A DNA stretch of 64,000 bases from Apodemus sylvaticus (taxonomy: Eukaryota > Chordata > Mammalia > Rodentia > Muridae): the NCBI RefSeq assembly GCF_947179515.1, contig NC_067492.1:10859347-10923346 (forward strand), in the 5' to 3' direction. Made by a program: the position numbers and the translations under genes. This document shows, piece by piece, positions 11,085 through 22,081 of the stretch. Under the pieces are notes generated by a model. That model saw only the letters and a list, made by a program, of their open reading frames with translations. It ran no database searches and was not told the origin of the DNA. How positions within the stretch are numbered: position 1 is the first letter of the stretch; each line of letters begins with the position of its first letter.

Positions 11085-12485
11085 AAACAGGTAAGGGCAG
11101 CTGCAGAGAGGGTGGTCCAGCTCTCTGTCACTTCTGGCAAATGTCGCCTGTTGGCACGATGTTCAAGCAGATGTGCTGGGGATATAGCTGGGCTCTCATG
11201 ATTCTATTTCTTTTTTTCTGCCCTGCGCTGTCCTTGGGCAAAGCACCTGGCAGCCTTGTCTTCTGGCTTCTAGCTGGGTTGGTAAATGAGGGGCATCTGC
11301 TAGAGATCAGAGATGGAGGAGATGGGGTATCCTTTCTCCTCGTTTCTTCTGAGGGCACGAGGCTGGCTGCATCTCAACCTCACAGCACATTGTCTGTAGG
11401 CAGCTGCACATCTGGCTCTGGGTACCACACTGTTCTCTAACTAGTAAGCTCTAAGACAAGAGTGATAGTGTACTACTTCCAGATCCAGGATGCTGACCCA
11501 CTCTGTAGTTTCCCTTGGTCAAAGTGAGTTTTACTGTGCTTTAGAGGCTGGCTTAGTAGCACTCCGTATCTCCAGCCAGGACCCTGACTAACATCCATGG
11601 TGATCCTAACCTGAGACAGAAGGACATAAAACCCTGTTTGATGAGGTATTCTGGGTTGGCATCCTTCACGGCAGGAAAGATATAGGATGGTGGAATTAGA
11701 TCTGGAGGGGCTTGTGCTGCACATCCATCCAGCTAGGATTCTTACTGTACAAGATAAATGACTCACATAAAGTTCAGAGTTAGTGTGAGATTCACTAGCA
11801 GGGTCTACAGAAAACTCTCAGCGCACTGCCAAATACATCATAAATAATTAATAGACACTAACTACGGATACCATATTCTAAGGTCTGCAGGGGAAAAGAA
11901 AGCGTATTCATTCCGTCTTTGCTGGCGACAGCAACCATGGCTTCTCAAACTATTTGGATTCAAATGTATATTAGAGCCATCACTTCAGGTAACAGGAAGA
12001 CGTACCTGCAGGAACATTAGCCAGCAATTCACCAGGAGCTTTATGGAGGCCAGGAACTGTGTACATATCTATCTAGTCCTTGCCTCATAGAACACCTTGG
12101 CTTTATGAAGAGCAGTCATTTCAAACCATCTTCCCTTGCCCAGGAAATGGAGGCTAGCAGACACACAAACATCTGCCAAGGTATGACTGGTACAAATTTG
12201 GTGGCAATAGTTCTTGTAGCCCTGTCTGAGTACCACACGGGCGACATCCAGGCTTCCCTGTTTTAAGATATTTCACCAGCAAAGCTAATACCGAGCAACT
12301 GGATGGGCATGGGGTTAGGTTGTCTACTACGCATTTATCATTGTCAAAATTCCTTTTGAGAAAAGGATGCTGTGACTGTACACTGAAATCTGCTCTAGCA
12401 CTGCAATGCATCCCAGAGATACAAACTGCAAAGTGACTTGTGTTGAGTTTGTGAACTGTGGTGTCAGGGGTGGGGTGGGAACCAG
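11085..12485. other. Unique sequence, no gene recognised
   Basis: No SINE, LINE or LTR recognised, and no exon-like frame with support. A short TATCTATCTA run occurs near 12066. Confidence 0.45.
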
Positions 12486-12612
12486 TGTAGGGAGCAGAAC
12501 TGGTGGGGTAGCAGGGGTAGGGGGGGCACTATGCCAGGGGCAGAACTGGGACAGGGAGGCAGGGGCCAGGAGCGCCCTGTGCAGGGACCTGAACTGGTGT
12601 TCAGGGGGAGGA
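12462..12612 (+). repeat. G-rich minisatellite, period about 47 bp
   Basis: The word GAACTGG recurs at 12497, 12543 and 12591 (spacings 46 and 48), each time preceded by AGGG and followed by G-rich filler. This gives about 2.7 diverged copies. Many GGG and GGGG tracts on the + strand (12462-12530) make it G-quadruplex-prone. Overlapping frames on both strands are artefacts of the repeat. Confidence 0.65.
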
Positions 12613-13546
12613 GCTCTTGTACAATTTGCATTGTGCAAGAATGACAAACAGATGTGGTCGTTTACTGGCCTCCTCTCTTTGTGGGACCTCTGTGATTCTA
12701 AGAAGGAAACAGAATATTCAGGAAAACACATTGAGTCTCCCCTGGTCCCAGGGGCCAAGGGTTAAGCTAGGTGAATAGATCTATGTCCTGATGCCCTGAC
12801 ACTGTCACCAGATCCCCCTCTGGGAGCCAATTACAACACCAGGCTAGCATAAGTTGGTGAAGAAGGGATCCCCTCTCTGCAGCCCCCTGTGACTCCCCTG
12901 GACTGCCCTCGGGTTTCTCATGATGGAGATGGGACAAGCCTTAGAAAGGTACCTCTGTAAGTCCGCAGTACATGGCTGCTGTAAACTGAGCTGTGCCATG
13001 ATCTAATCTAAGTCCTTGGTGATGCTTGGATGACATCACGTCATGCCTACTTCAGGCTTTAACAATGTGAATGACACATAAATACACACCTGTCACCACT
13101 CCCATGGCCCCAGCCAGGAACAGGCTGTGGGACATCAATGGATTCTGTCATTTCAATCAATGGACAGCTGCTTCTTTGAAGACTATAAGCACACCTTTCA
13201 TGTTCAGCGATGACACAAGGTCTGGGAAAGGTAAAAAGAAGGGGTAACCTTTGGCCCACTCCATGGTTACATCTACTTTTATAGCAGAAGGAATGCCGGG
13301 ACATGTGTGGGCCTGCACATGTACACACATGCAGTCTCTCGTGCACACCAACACATGGACATTCAGTACAAATTAAAAAAAATAGCCCCCAGGCATGACT
13401 ATGAGAAAATGTATCAGTGAGAAAACCCTAGAAGGCTCATTGATTCCAGTGCCCAGATACAACTTGGGTTCCCTCCCTTCACGGGTCATCCAGTTTTCAT
13501 TTCAAACACAATACATGATCATTGTTATGGATTGACATATATTCTC
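12613..13546. other. Unique sequence, no gene recognised
   Basis: Nothing recognisable. The frames at 13059-13354 overlap each other in two minus-strand phases and lack features. Confidence 0.45.
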
Positions 13547-13575
13547 CACCACCACCACCACCAACAACAACAAAA
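13547..13575. repeat. (CAC)n/(CAA)n triplet repeat
   Basis: Six CAC units followed by CAA units and an A-run. Translation gives runs of His and Gln only. Confidence 0.9.
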
Positions 13576-14668
13576 AAAAGACATTTTAGAATTACATCCT
13601 AAAACTTTATTTGGAGATGGGCTCTTTATGGAGGTAATAAATAAGATAACAAGGGAAATATCTGCAATAAATAATAGTGTGTTTATAACCAAGGAAATGT
13701 TGGGTGGTGAGAGAGGCATCCATGTGGGATGGGGATAGCATTGGGGGTAAACTCATGGATGGTGTGACACATCAATATACCAAGGATGCTGGACACTGGG
13801 GACACCAGTAGGGCAGGAAGAGAAGCATGGCTGTGTCTACACCACTTCCCATAGAAGGAAAATCTCTCCCAGACTCCAGAAGTGATTGATAAACTTTTGC
13901 AGTTATTAACCTACAAGTTCCTGGCACTTAGTTACAGCATCTTTAAGAAATACACTTAGACACAGTACAGCAATAATCCTTTCTGTTCCTGCTTGCTGCG
14001 AGTCATAGTGGATTCCTGCAGCTTACACCAAGATGAACCCAACTGACTCTGCTACAAGGCATGGAGCTTAGCTTCTGACATTGAACGACTATGTCTTCAG
14101 CCATATGCCTAAGTATCGTGGTTCCTTATCAGAACAGCAATGCTAAGTTTTCAACTTGGAAAGCAAGATGACATTCAGTGGTCATCCCCGGGACCAAGGT
14201 CATGTGCTAAGATCAAAGAGCAAGTGTGTCCACCAGAGCAAGCCCTTCAGACGCACAAAGGATAAAGAACGGAGCTTGCTACAAAGAAATCCACTCTTCT
14301 CTAATGAATGACCAGCACAAATGTCAAACAAAACAAAACAAAACAAATGCCCTTGAGAGTGAAGAACTTCATTTTGTCTCAGCCCCTCCAGGAAAAAGTT
14401 AATTATAAATCCAAAAACATGCATTAAGATGTTAGCCCTGGTAAAAAAAATGGCTCAGAGAGTCCCTATTGTAGGCTGAATAGATTTCTCTGGTCATGGC
14501 CATTCTGCACAAGAACCTGCAGATGTGCCCTCATTGTAACTGGATCTTCCTAGATGGAATTAAGTTAGGGTGAGCTCTTGAGGACAAGTTCTAATTCCTT
14601 AAGATTTTTGCTTTTTGTTTGTTTTTTATATAAAAAGTAAGAAATATCACACTAAAACACAGACATCC
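13576..14668. other. Unique sequence, no gene recognised
   Basis: No element recognised apart from a short AAAAC run at 14326-14346. Confidence 0.45.
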
Positions 14669-14681
14669 AGAGAGAGAGAGG

Positions 14682-14735
<54 letters not shown>
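14669..14735 (+). repeat. (GA)n microsatellite
   Basis: About 30 GA units with one GGGG interruption near the left end. Confidence 0.97.
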
Positions 14736-14738
<3 letters not shown>

Positions 14739-14971
14739 CAGGCACTGTGGAAGATATATGGCTCTAAGTTAAAAGAAGCCTGGTGCCTCCTGAGCATAGG
14801 ATCCAGGTCCAGCGAGGATCCTCCCAGGGCTTTGACAGCACCTGATGTGGGACTTCAAGCCACTGTAGCTGGCCCAGAATGCATTTTGTTGCTGAAGCTA
14901 TGTGGCTGGCCATGATCCACGACCATAGACCTAAGATATAAATAAACCCTCTTGGAAACCTCTCTAGAGTG
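14736..14971. other. Unique sequence
   Basis: Short unique interval between the GA tract and the B4 fragment. Nothing recognised. Confidence 0.5.
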
Positions 14972-15090
14972 GGGAAGGCAGCACAGTCAGCAAAGAGCTT
15001 GCTGGAAAAGTGTTAGCTGATAAACCCTACAAAAGAGCCAGGTGCAATGGTCCATGTTTGAAATCCCAGCACTGGGAGGAGGAAAGAGGA
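14972..15090 (+). mobile_element. B4-family SINE, 5' fragment
   Basis: The ID-like head (AGCAAAGAGCTTGCTGG) is followed by GAGCCAGGTGCAATGGTCC and AAATCCCAGCACTGGGAGG, the start of the B1-like half. The element stops there and is 3'-truncated. Confidence 0.6.
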
Positions 15091-15142
15091 AACACTATGA
15101 GTAAAAGAAAAAAACAGGGTTTCTTTCACTTATACATATTAC

Positions 15143-15325
15143 ACTTACTGCTCTTCCAGAAGGCCTGAGTTCAGTTCCCAGCGCCTACACCCCAGTGCAC
15201 ACCTGCCTGTAACTACAGTCCAAGGGAAAACAACAAGTTACGTGAGACATCATCATATTAGCGGCACTCCACCCACATGGTGCATGCGTACAACACACAC
15301 ACATATTTTAAAAAGCAAAAGATTT
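15143..15325 (+). mobile_element. B3-type SINE, 5'-truncated
   Basis: Starts at ACTGCTCTTCCAGAAGGCC, then GAGTTCAGTTCCCAGCGCC, CTGCCTGTAACTACAGTCC, and a CACACATATTTTAAAAAGC tail. The Pol III A-box end is missing. Confidence 0.65.
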
Positions 15326-16759
15326 TTAATGTTTCCAGTACCTCAATGACTAAACAATGGGTATTCAGCCATCAGAGTTGAGTAGTGATTTATTTGAGGA
15401 CCAGATGTCTGGTCCCTTCTATGAGTGGTCAGTAAACGGTCTGCATTTGAGTGGTGTTAAAAAAGGCAACAGAGAAAACTGGAGGGAGGGCAAGGCCTTC
15501 TCTGCCACATCTTTGAAAGTGACTAACAGCAAAGTTTTGCCTGATGCTGTGCCCTTAAGCAAGATGTTCTTAGAGAGACATAAAAGGAAACAAAAGGTCA
15601 CTATCATGGCATCTAAAGAGCTCTCCTGTCACTTCTCTGGGAAGTTTCTGTTGACTCTCAATTGTTTTAAATAATGACTTGTTTTGTTCTAAAAATAATT
15701 CTTCTGCAAGGAAAAAAGAACAGAATTATTTGAGAGGAGTTGGTTAACAGGGACATGCTAAACGCTATAGTGGAAGAAGAGATGAAGAAATCATTGAACA
15801 CATGCCCTGCCCTGTGCTGAATTTACTGTAGATGAGCCAAGAAAAATCATCCTTAGTATTTTTAGACTGAGATTAATGTACTTGTAGACAATTTTAGAAT
15901 ATAAAGAGGTCTAAATTGAACATCTGCTCTTCTCCGCCTTGGTCCTGGAGTCAACCTTCTGGCTTAAAACTTTAGAAAGCAAGATTTGGCAGAGTAAATA
16001 CATAATTTTGACTTATGCAGATAATTTGCTTGTGGGGCTTGGGGTATCAAAGTGGTTTTTCATTTCTTTGTTTTGACAGAAGATTAACTTCAGAGTTACC
16101 GACTCTATTAAGCATTGTGCGACAATGTCTTTCAATGTCCATTAAATAATGCTTAGTACAATAAATGCTAAATTACCAAGTTACATCTCCATAAATACAT
16201 GTGAAGTCCACATGAATGCCAAATGAATCCAATATGGTCATTTCTATTACAATAAATGCCAAATGAATTCGGAGCAATGAGATACTTAAAATGTCAGACA
16301 CTTCCAGCCAGTCCCATCACGAATTCATCACTGCTCTGTGACATCCATACTGTCAGGGTTTCCACTTTAAATGCCATCCCTCAGCCATTCATAAAAAAAA
16401 TTCCACTTGAGCAATGGGATTCCATTGAAAATATGGAAGGCAAACTCTAAATCTGGGATAGACAGCAGCATCAGAATAGCCTTTCTGGACTGAGATTCCA
16501 AGCCTCTGCCCAGACACCCATGGGTTTAATATTTGAATAAAACACAGACAAAGCATATATCTATAATTTTATATCTGGAGAAAGATTTTCATCTCGTAGG
16601 TTATTTCTTGGAAGATGAGTCTTTTTATAACTCACCCTTATAAAAAATATACTTAGTTTTGTATTAGTTTCAATAATTGAGACCCTGGGGCAGGGCAGCT
16701 GGGAAGGTGGGAAGGAACATTACAGAAAACACAAGAGTGACATCTAATTCAATGACACA
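15326..16759. other. Unique A+T-rich sequence, no gene called
   Basis: No repeat recognised. A 105-codon frame (15357-15674) has ordinary composition but lacks a domain, signal peptide or membrane segment, and a 62-codon antisense frame overlaps it. At 16157-16270 the word AATAAATGC(C/T)AAAT occurs twice and AATGCCAAATGAAT twice. Confidence 0.4.
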
Positions 16760-16886
16760 ATAGCTTCATTCTCTCATACATGACATAGTAGCTCTACCCT
16801 CTGATGAGTGATGTAATAGTTCCTTTCTCTAATGCATGATGTAATAGTCCCATTCCCTAATTCATGACATAATGGTTCTGATCTCC
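16760..16886 (+). repeat. Minisatellite, period 27-29 bp
   Basis: About 4.5 diverged copies beginning at 16760, 16787, 16816, 16844 and 16872. Each begins with ATAG or a variant, then a pyrimidine-rich part, then CATGA(C/T)(A/G)T(A). Unit lengths by eye are 27, 29, 28 and 28 bp. Confidence 0.75.
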
Positions 16887-17636
16887 CACGATCATTCCTA
16901 AATACTTGCTGTGCCGCTGAAGCTGTTTCCAATATCCTGAAAATGTACATATCCCCCTTTGCCACCACCTGCCATGCAATTCTCACCGTCCCCATTCGGA
17001 GTGTAGGAGGCAGGAGTAGGTAGGCAGAGAGGTCACAGCTGAGAGGAGGAGAAGAGTCAGAGAAGCAGAAGGGCAGATGCTGTAACGAACATCCAAATCT
17101 GTAGTAGCCTGAACCCCCAAGCCCTTGTTGAGGGGGTAACAGGATCCTATGGACTTAACGTTAAAATAAAAACTGCCTGTCAGCTGGCCAGCATTTGATA
17201 CTAATCGCAGTCCAAGGAAGGGAAATCCCTCCAGAGTCTAAAACACTTGCTATAGTTTAGACTGCTTTCTGTTCTTAACAATGCAAGTATGTAATGTAAT
17301 CTAATCTGTTACAACAGTTTTTGCAATATGTGAATATTTGCAACATAAGTGTAGATTTTGTTTAAAACATCTATAACTGCTTTAATGACTGCACATACAA
17401 ATCACGTTGGCTTTTGCTGAAGATCTGGGTGTGTATATTTAAATGATTGACTCATATATCAGCTATATTGGTTTGAGATTTTATCCTGTTAATGAATCAA
17501 ACTTAAGGCTCATTTTATATGAGTAAAAATGCTTTCAATAAGAATTGTAAGTTACTAGTAAAATGTGTCACAATTAATAGTTCTATCTTTGGCCTTAAAT
17601 ATTTGAGAAATAGCTGATGTCCTTTCTTATACTATA
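16887..17636. other. Unique A+T-rich sequence
   Basis: No repeat or gene recognised. The 17200-17620 part is A+T-rich and could be conserved non-coding DNA, but I cannot show that. Confidence 0.4.
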
Positions 17637-17803
17637 CCCATCTATCCATCCACCCATCTATCTATCCACCCACCACCCACCCATCCACCCATCCATCCAT
17701 TTACTCATCTACACATCTATCCATCTACCCATCCATCATCCATCATCTACCCATCCATCCATCCATCTACCATCCACCCATCCATCCATCATCCATCCAT
17801 CCA
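17637..17803 (+). repeat. (CATC)n tetranucleotide array
   Basis: About 165 bp of CATC, CACC and TATC units, the complement class of the GGAT arrays at 10.9 and 24.6 kb. Confidence 0.95.
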
Positions 17804-18120
17804 ACTCTTCCCACACACCTATTAAGCCTTCTCTCACCTCATGTTGCTCACCATGCATTAATTTATTTATTCTCAAATGTACTTATTCATTTAATCAACA
17901 AATTAGATTTATCTAGTGTATCCTAGTTGTTATAAAACAGAGGCAAAGTGTGCCTGTTTTGAAGGATACTGTTCTGTGTCATTTTGGTTGTTGTGACTTA
18001 TATCCTGGCAAGAAACAATAAAAGGGAGGGAAGGGTTTGACTTACAATTCCAAGTCACGATTCATCATTTCAGAGAAGTCATGACAGAACTCAATCAGGT
18101 AATCATACCTCACACATAGT

Positions 18121-18212
18121 AAAGAGGAGGAATGGAGGGAGAGAAAGGGAGAAAGGGAGAGAGGGAGAGAGGGGGAAAGGGAGAGAGGGAGAGGGAGGGA
18201 GAAGGAGAGCAG
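18121..18212 (+). repeat. Purine-rich GGGAGA repeat
   Basis: An uninterrupted purine stretch built from GGGAGA and GGGAAA units, likely prone to triplex (H-DNA) structure. Confidence 0.85.
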
Positions 18213-18344
18213 CGCTATTGGGGGTGAGTCTTCCCACCTCAGTGAACATCAAGACAGTCCTTCAGAGCAATACCCACAAGCACATGATATAGATAGTCCC
18301 CTGAGGTAGTCTTCATAGGTAGTTCTAGACCGTGGCCAGCTGAT

Positions 18345-18348
<4 letters not shown>

Positions 18349-18392
<44 letters not shown>
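18349..18392. repeat. (AT)n microsatellite
   Basis: About 21 pure AT units, prone to cruciform extrusion. Confidence 0.97.
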
Positions 18393-18395
<3 letters not shown>

Positions 18396-18637
18396 CATCA
18401 GAAATCTCTTCCCTGTCAAAGACAGTCAATAATAAGTCATGCTGCATCTAACACTGGCACATCCAAGAATGTACAGGAAGTAAGTATTGAACTCTGTGGG
18501 TTTTAAAATCAAATAGGACACAAAAATGGGTGGGTATGGAAGAGAGGAGAGGTAGATCTGGGAGAATTAAATTACGATGTATGAAGTTCTCAAAGGAGTG
18601 GTGAGAGGGGAAAGGAAAACATACACACTGAGAGGGA

Positions 18638-18640
<3 letters not shown>

Positions 18641-18700
<60 letters not shown>

Positions 18701-18708
18701 AGAGAGAA
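18641..18708 (+). repeat. (GA)n microsatellite
   Basis: About 28 GA units with a single T interruption near the right end. Confidence 0.97.
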
Positions 18709-18902
18709 TACATTGGGAAATGGAGGTACCAGAATTGGAAGACTGAAAGCAAGGACTTCATGGAGGAGCTGACAGGCTAGCTGAGGTTGCCATAAGCTAA
18801 GAGATTGTCACCATGAGAAGGATTTGGAGGCAGTATGGTGACAATTATTCTATCAAGGCTTCTTATACAGGACCATGCATTGGGTGCCTAAAGTCTCTCA
18901 GT

Positions 18903-19257
18903 GCTACAGTTTCAATGTGAAGAATCTTCCACAGACTCACACATTTGAACTTCTGGTCCCAGCTGGTGCTGCTATTTTGGAAGGTCTTGTAATCTTCAGG
19001 AGGTGGAGCCTTGTTGGAGGAAATGGCTCACTTGGGAAGGCTCTTTAGATTTAACAGCCCAACTCCACATGGTATCTGCTCTCTTGCTTCCTGGTTTAGT
19101 GCTATGTGACCAACTACCTCAAGCTTCTGATGCTATGTCTTCCCTGCCTTAGTGGACTGTATCCCTGGGGCATTAGAAGCCAAAAAGCAATCCTTCCTTT
19201 AAGTTTCTTTAGGCTGAGTCTTTAATCACAGCAAAGGGAAAGGTCACTGAGACAACC
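18903..19257 (+). mobile_element. ERVL-MaLR LTR (old MTE/ORR1-like)
   Basis: Recognised from GTTTCAATGTGAAGAATCTTC, TGGTCCCAGCTGGTGCTGC, AGGAGGTGGAGCCTTGTTGG, AGTGGACTGTATCCCTGGGG and the terminal AATCACAGCAAAGGG. The order and spacing fit a full MaLR LTR of about 350 bp. It differs from family B in having the GGAGGTGGAGCCTTGTTGGAG box. Confidence 0.7.
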
Positions 19258-20635
19258 TATCTTACTAATTTATCCAAACAGTGCCATGAATCCTATGAAG
19301 AAGCCTGTACACACTAGAGACAGGCTGTGATAGGCAGGTAAGCAGTTCTCCTTTAGGTCAATAGGGTTGTTTGGGATGAGACAGTTATGTTGTGAGTTTT
19401 TGTTCTGCACTGTAGGATGTTAGCTGCCCCTCGGGTCTCTTGCCACTAGATGATAATAAGGCCTTTGTCCTACTTCTGTGACCCAGTACAATAACAAAAG
19501 TTATCTATAGACACTGTCAGCAGTGCCTGGGAAACCATTTCCATGCCCATCGCAGTCGAGAGGAAAGCAGTTCCCCATGTGCTGCCTCTCAAACACAGCC
19601 TGGCCACTGTTCTATTCAATGACACCATCAAGGAGTCTATGAAAGCAATGTGGACATAGGACCCTGGTGAACGTGTGGAGTGGTGGTCCTCTTTCTATCA
19701 ACCTAAGCCTCATCCCTGCATGTCATCCAGCAGAAGCCCAAGGCTGGACAATGTCATAAAAGGAAGTCCCACAAGTGGGATTCCAAATTAGAGCTCTCTG
19801 TAGCCTCTCTGCTGTGCCCAATAAAGAGAGGTAAGGCATGTCACAGACTTTCAGCTCTAGTAAGACAATTCTCCTGATCTTTAATGGCAGTAATGAATTA
19901 AATAATGGCTAAGTAATGAATCGGGTTATTTCCTAAGGCTGAAGATCAAGAGAAATTAAATACTTAATCTCAAGGGGTCTGAGCTGATAAAGGCTATTTG
20001 AGTGCCTTCAGAGCCAAAGGCTGTAGAGGACAACACGGCACACACCCTCTCCCTCCTAAGACAGCAGACTCAGCTAAAGTGGACAGCTGGAGAAGATGCA
20101 AGAAAACACAGGCTAGCTTGATTGCTGAGAGAAGCCAAGTCTCTCCACAGAGGCACCTTGCTCATTATGTGTGTGGTTTGCCTTGTTTACACCAAGGACC
20201 CAGATACTGAAGTTACAGCCAGCTGGTGTCACTTGCAGCAGACACCTAAATTACAACTTGATTGATATCTTCCCAAGGGCAAGAGCAGGCTTAGATTTCT
20301 TTGTTCCCCAAAGTGTCTTAGACATAATACATGTTCAGCAAAGGTTTGATAGACTTGGTAGAAGTTTCTGGTGTTACTCTCAATGTTGCATTAGACTATC
20401 TATTGCCCTATGACAGGGCAGCCACCAGGGAAAGACTTAGAGAGAAGCACCAACTTCATCTGGAGAAGATCCTTTATTGTCTTAAGCATTCTGATGTTGA
20501 CCCATAATTGCCAGAATTGATTGATGACTTGGGTTCAGACACTGTAAGACAAGCCCTTCACAACCCCTTCAAACATTTCTCCAAAATTAATTTCAAGAGG
20601 ACTATTCTGGAAATGTACATTATAAGAATGGGTTG
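19258..20635. other. Unique sequence, possible MIR remnant
   Basis: No gene recognised. The stretch 20305-20355 (CCCCAAAGTGTCTTAGACAT then GTTCAGCAAAGGTTTGATAG) resembles the 3' end of a MIR SINE but is weak. Confidence 0.4.
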
Positions 20636-20665
20636 ATGGAGTTAGAAATGGGTTTCTAACTCCAT
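20636..20665. repeat. Perfect 13-bp stem hairpin at SINE 5' edge
   Basis: Left arm ATGGAGTTAGAAA (20636-20648), loop TGGG, right arm TTTCTAACTCCAT (20653-20665). The right arm overlaps the start of the truncated B3 SINE, so the left arm looks like a snap-back copy made at the element's 5' end. Confidence 0.85.
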
Positions 20666-20773
20666 TTCAAGGGGGATCTGGTGCCCTCCTCTGGCCTTTG
20701 CAAGCAACTGCACTCATGTGCATATTCTCCCACACAGACATACATGCATACACATAGTTAAAATCAAGTCTTT
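20654..20773 (+). mobile_element. B3-type SINE, 3' half
   Basis: Text runs TCTAACTCCATTTCAAGGGG, GATCTGGTGCCCTCCTCTGG, then a CACACAGACATACATGCATA tail, matching the B3 3' half. The 5' half is absent. Confidence 0.7.
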
Positions 20774-20776
20774 AAG

Positions 20777-20789
20777 AATGGATCAGATT
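20777..20789 (+). repeat. Left target-site duplication of the L1
   Basis: AATGGATCAGATT, repeated exactly at 22082-22094. It is preceded by TTTAAG, which fits the TT/AA cut preference of the L1 endonuclease. Confidence 0.8.
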
Positions 20790-21471
20790 ATGTATATATA
20801 TCACATTTTTTGCATCCATTCTTCTGTTGAGGGATACCTGGGTTCTTTCCAGCTTCTGACTATTATAAATAGGGCTGCTATGAACATAGTGAAGCATATA
20901 TCCTTATTACATGCTGGGGAATTCTCTGGGTATATGCCCAGGAGTGGTATAGCAAGATCTTTCTGAAGTGACGTGCCCAGTTTTCTGAGGAACCGCCAGA
21001 CTGATTTCCAGAGTGACTGTACCAATTTGCAACCCCACCAGCAGTGGAGGAGTGTTCCTCTTTCTCCACATCCTCGCCAACACCTGCTGTCTTCTGAGTT
21101 TTTAATCTTAGCCATTCTGACTGGTGTAAGGTGAAATCTCAGGGTTGTTTTGATTTGCATTTCCCTGATGACTAATGAAGTTGTGCATTTTTTTAACATG
21201 TTTCTCTGCCATCCAAAGTTCTTCAGGTGAGAATTCTTTGTTTAACTCTGTACCCCATTTTTTACTAGGGTTATTTGGTTTTCTGGAATCTAACTTCTTG
21301 AGTTCTTTGTATATATTGGATATTAGCCCTCTATCTGATGTAGAGTTGGTGAAGATCTTTTCCCAATTTGTTGGTTTCCAATTTGTCCTTTTGATGGTGT
21401 CTTTTGCTTTACAGAAACTTTGTAATTTTATGAGGTCCCATTTGTCAATTCTTGATCTTATAGCATACACT
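20790..21471 (-). mobile_element. L1, inverted 5' segment (twin priming)
   Basis: The minus strand reads the C-terminal part of L1 ORF2, ending where the plus-oriented 3' segment begins. Together with 21474-21937 it forms one insertion whose 5' part is flipped. The last 68 bp or so of this segment (20790-20857) are present again in the opposite orientation at 21475-21542, so the junction carries a duplication rather than a deletion. The element is 5'-truncated and cannot move. Confidence 0.85.
20801..21470 (-). pseudogene. L1 ORF2 C-terminal fragment, frameshifted
   Basis: Two minus-strand frames cover it: 21108-21470 (120 codons) and 20801-21199 (132 codons). They overlap in different phases, so at least one frameshift separates them. 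The second contains the CX3CX7HX4C pattern of the L1 ORF2 C-terminal zinc-knuckle-like domain and the conserved 'MFIAALFII..SWKEPR' stretch. The endonuclease and most of the reverse transcriptase region are missing. It is a dead fragment within the insertion. Confidence 0.85.
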
Positions 21472-21473
21472 AT

Positions 21474-21937
21474 TGAAGTTGGAAAGAACCCAGGTACCCC
21501 TCAACAGAAGAATGGATGCAAAAAATGTGGTATATATACACAATGGAGTACTATTCAGCCATTAAAAACAATGAATTCATGAAATTCTTAGGCAAATGGA
21601 TGGAACTGGAGAACATCATACTAAGTGAGGTAACCCAGTCTCAAAAGATCAATCATGGTATGCACTCACTAATAAGTGGATATTAGCCTGGAAAACTGGA
21701 ATACCCAAAACATAATCCACACATCAAATGAGGTACAAGAAGAACAGAAGAGTGGCCCCTGGTTCTGGAAAGACTCAGTGTAGCAGTATTGAACAAAATC
21801 AGAACAGGGAAGTGGGAAGGGGTGGGTGGGAGCACAGAGGGAGGGAAGGGGGCTTATGTGACTTTCGGGGAGTGGGGGACCAGAAAAGGGGAAATCATTT
21901 GAAATGTAAATAAAAATATATCGAATAAAAAAAAGTA
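21474..21937 (+). mobile_element. L1 3' end with 3' UTR and poly(A)
   Basis: Reads the last ORF2 codons (GTACTATTCAGCCATTAAAA), then the murine L1 3' UTR with a G-rich tract at 21808-21852, then TGTAAATAAAAATATATCG and AATAAAAAAAAG. The 3' UTR end resembles the rat-type L1 family as I remember it. The poly(A) is short and is followed by non-L1 DNA, not by the target-site duplication. Confidence 0.85.
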
Positions 21938-22081
21938 ACAAGGAATTCTGAGAGCTTGTCCAGAGAGAAAATCTTTAACTGTTGTTCAGTTTCCATATGT
22001 ACTTTTTAAAAAAAAATTACAGATGACAAAATTGTTCATATTTTAAAGGTGACTTAGTGTCACAATTCTATCACTGAAAAA
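21938..22081 (+). mobile_element. Putative L1 3' transduction
   Basis: About 140 bp of non-L1 sequence lies between the L1 poly(A) and a second A-run (22077-22083), which directly abuts the right 13-bp target-site duplication. This is the layout expected when L1 transcription reads through its own signal and carries flanking DNA. No canonical AATAAA is visible just before the second A-run, which weakens the case slightly. Confidence 0.6.

Noticed and set aside
15357..15674. 105-codon frame with fairly ordinary amino-acid composition
   Set aside because: No recognised domain, no signal peptide, starts just after a SINE tail, and an antisense frame overlaps it. Not enough to call a gene.
16760..16886. 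Regular repeats considered as a CRISPR-like array
   Set aside because: Repeats are directly adjacent without unique spacers and the DNA is mammalian; it is a minisatellite.
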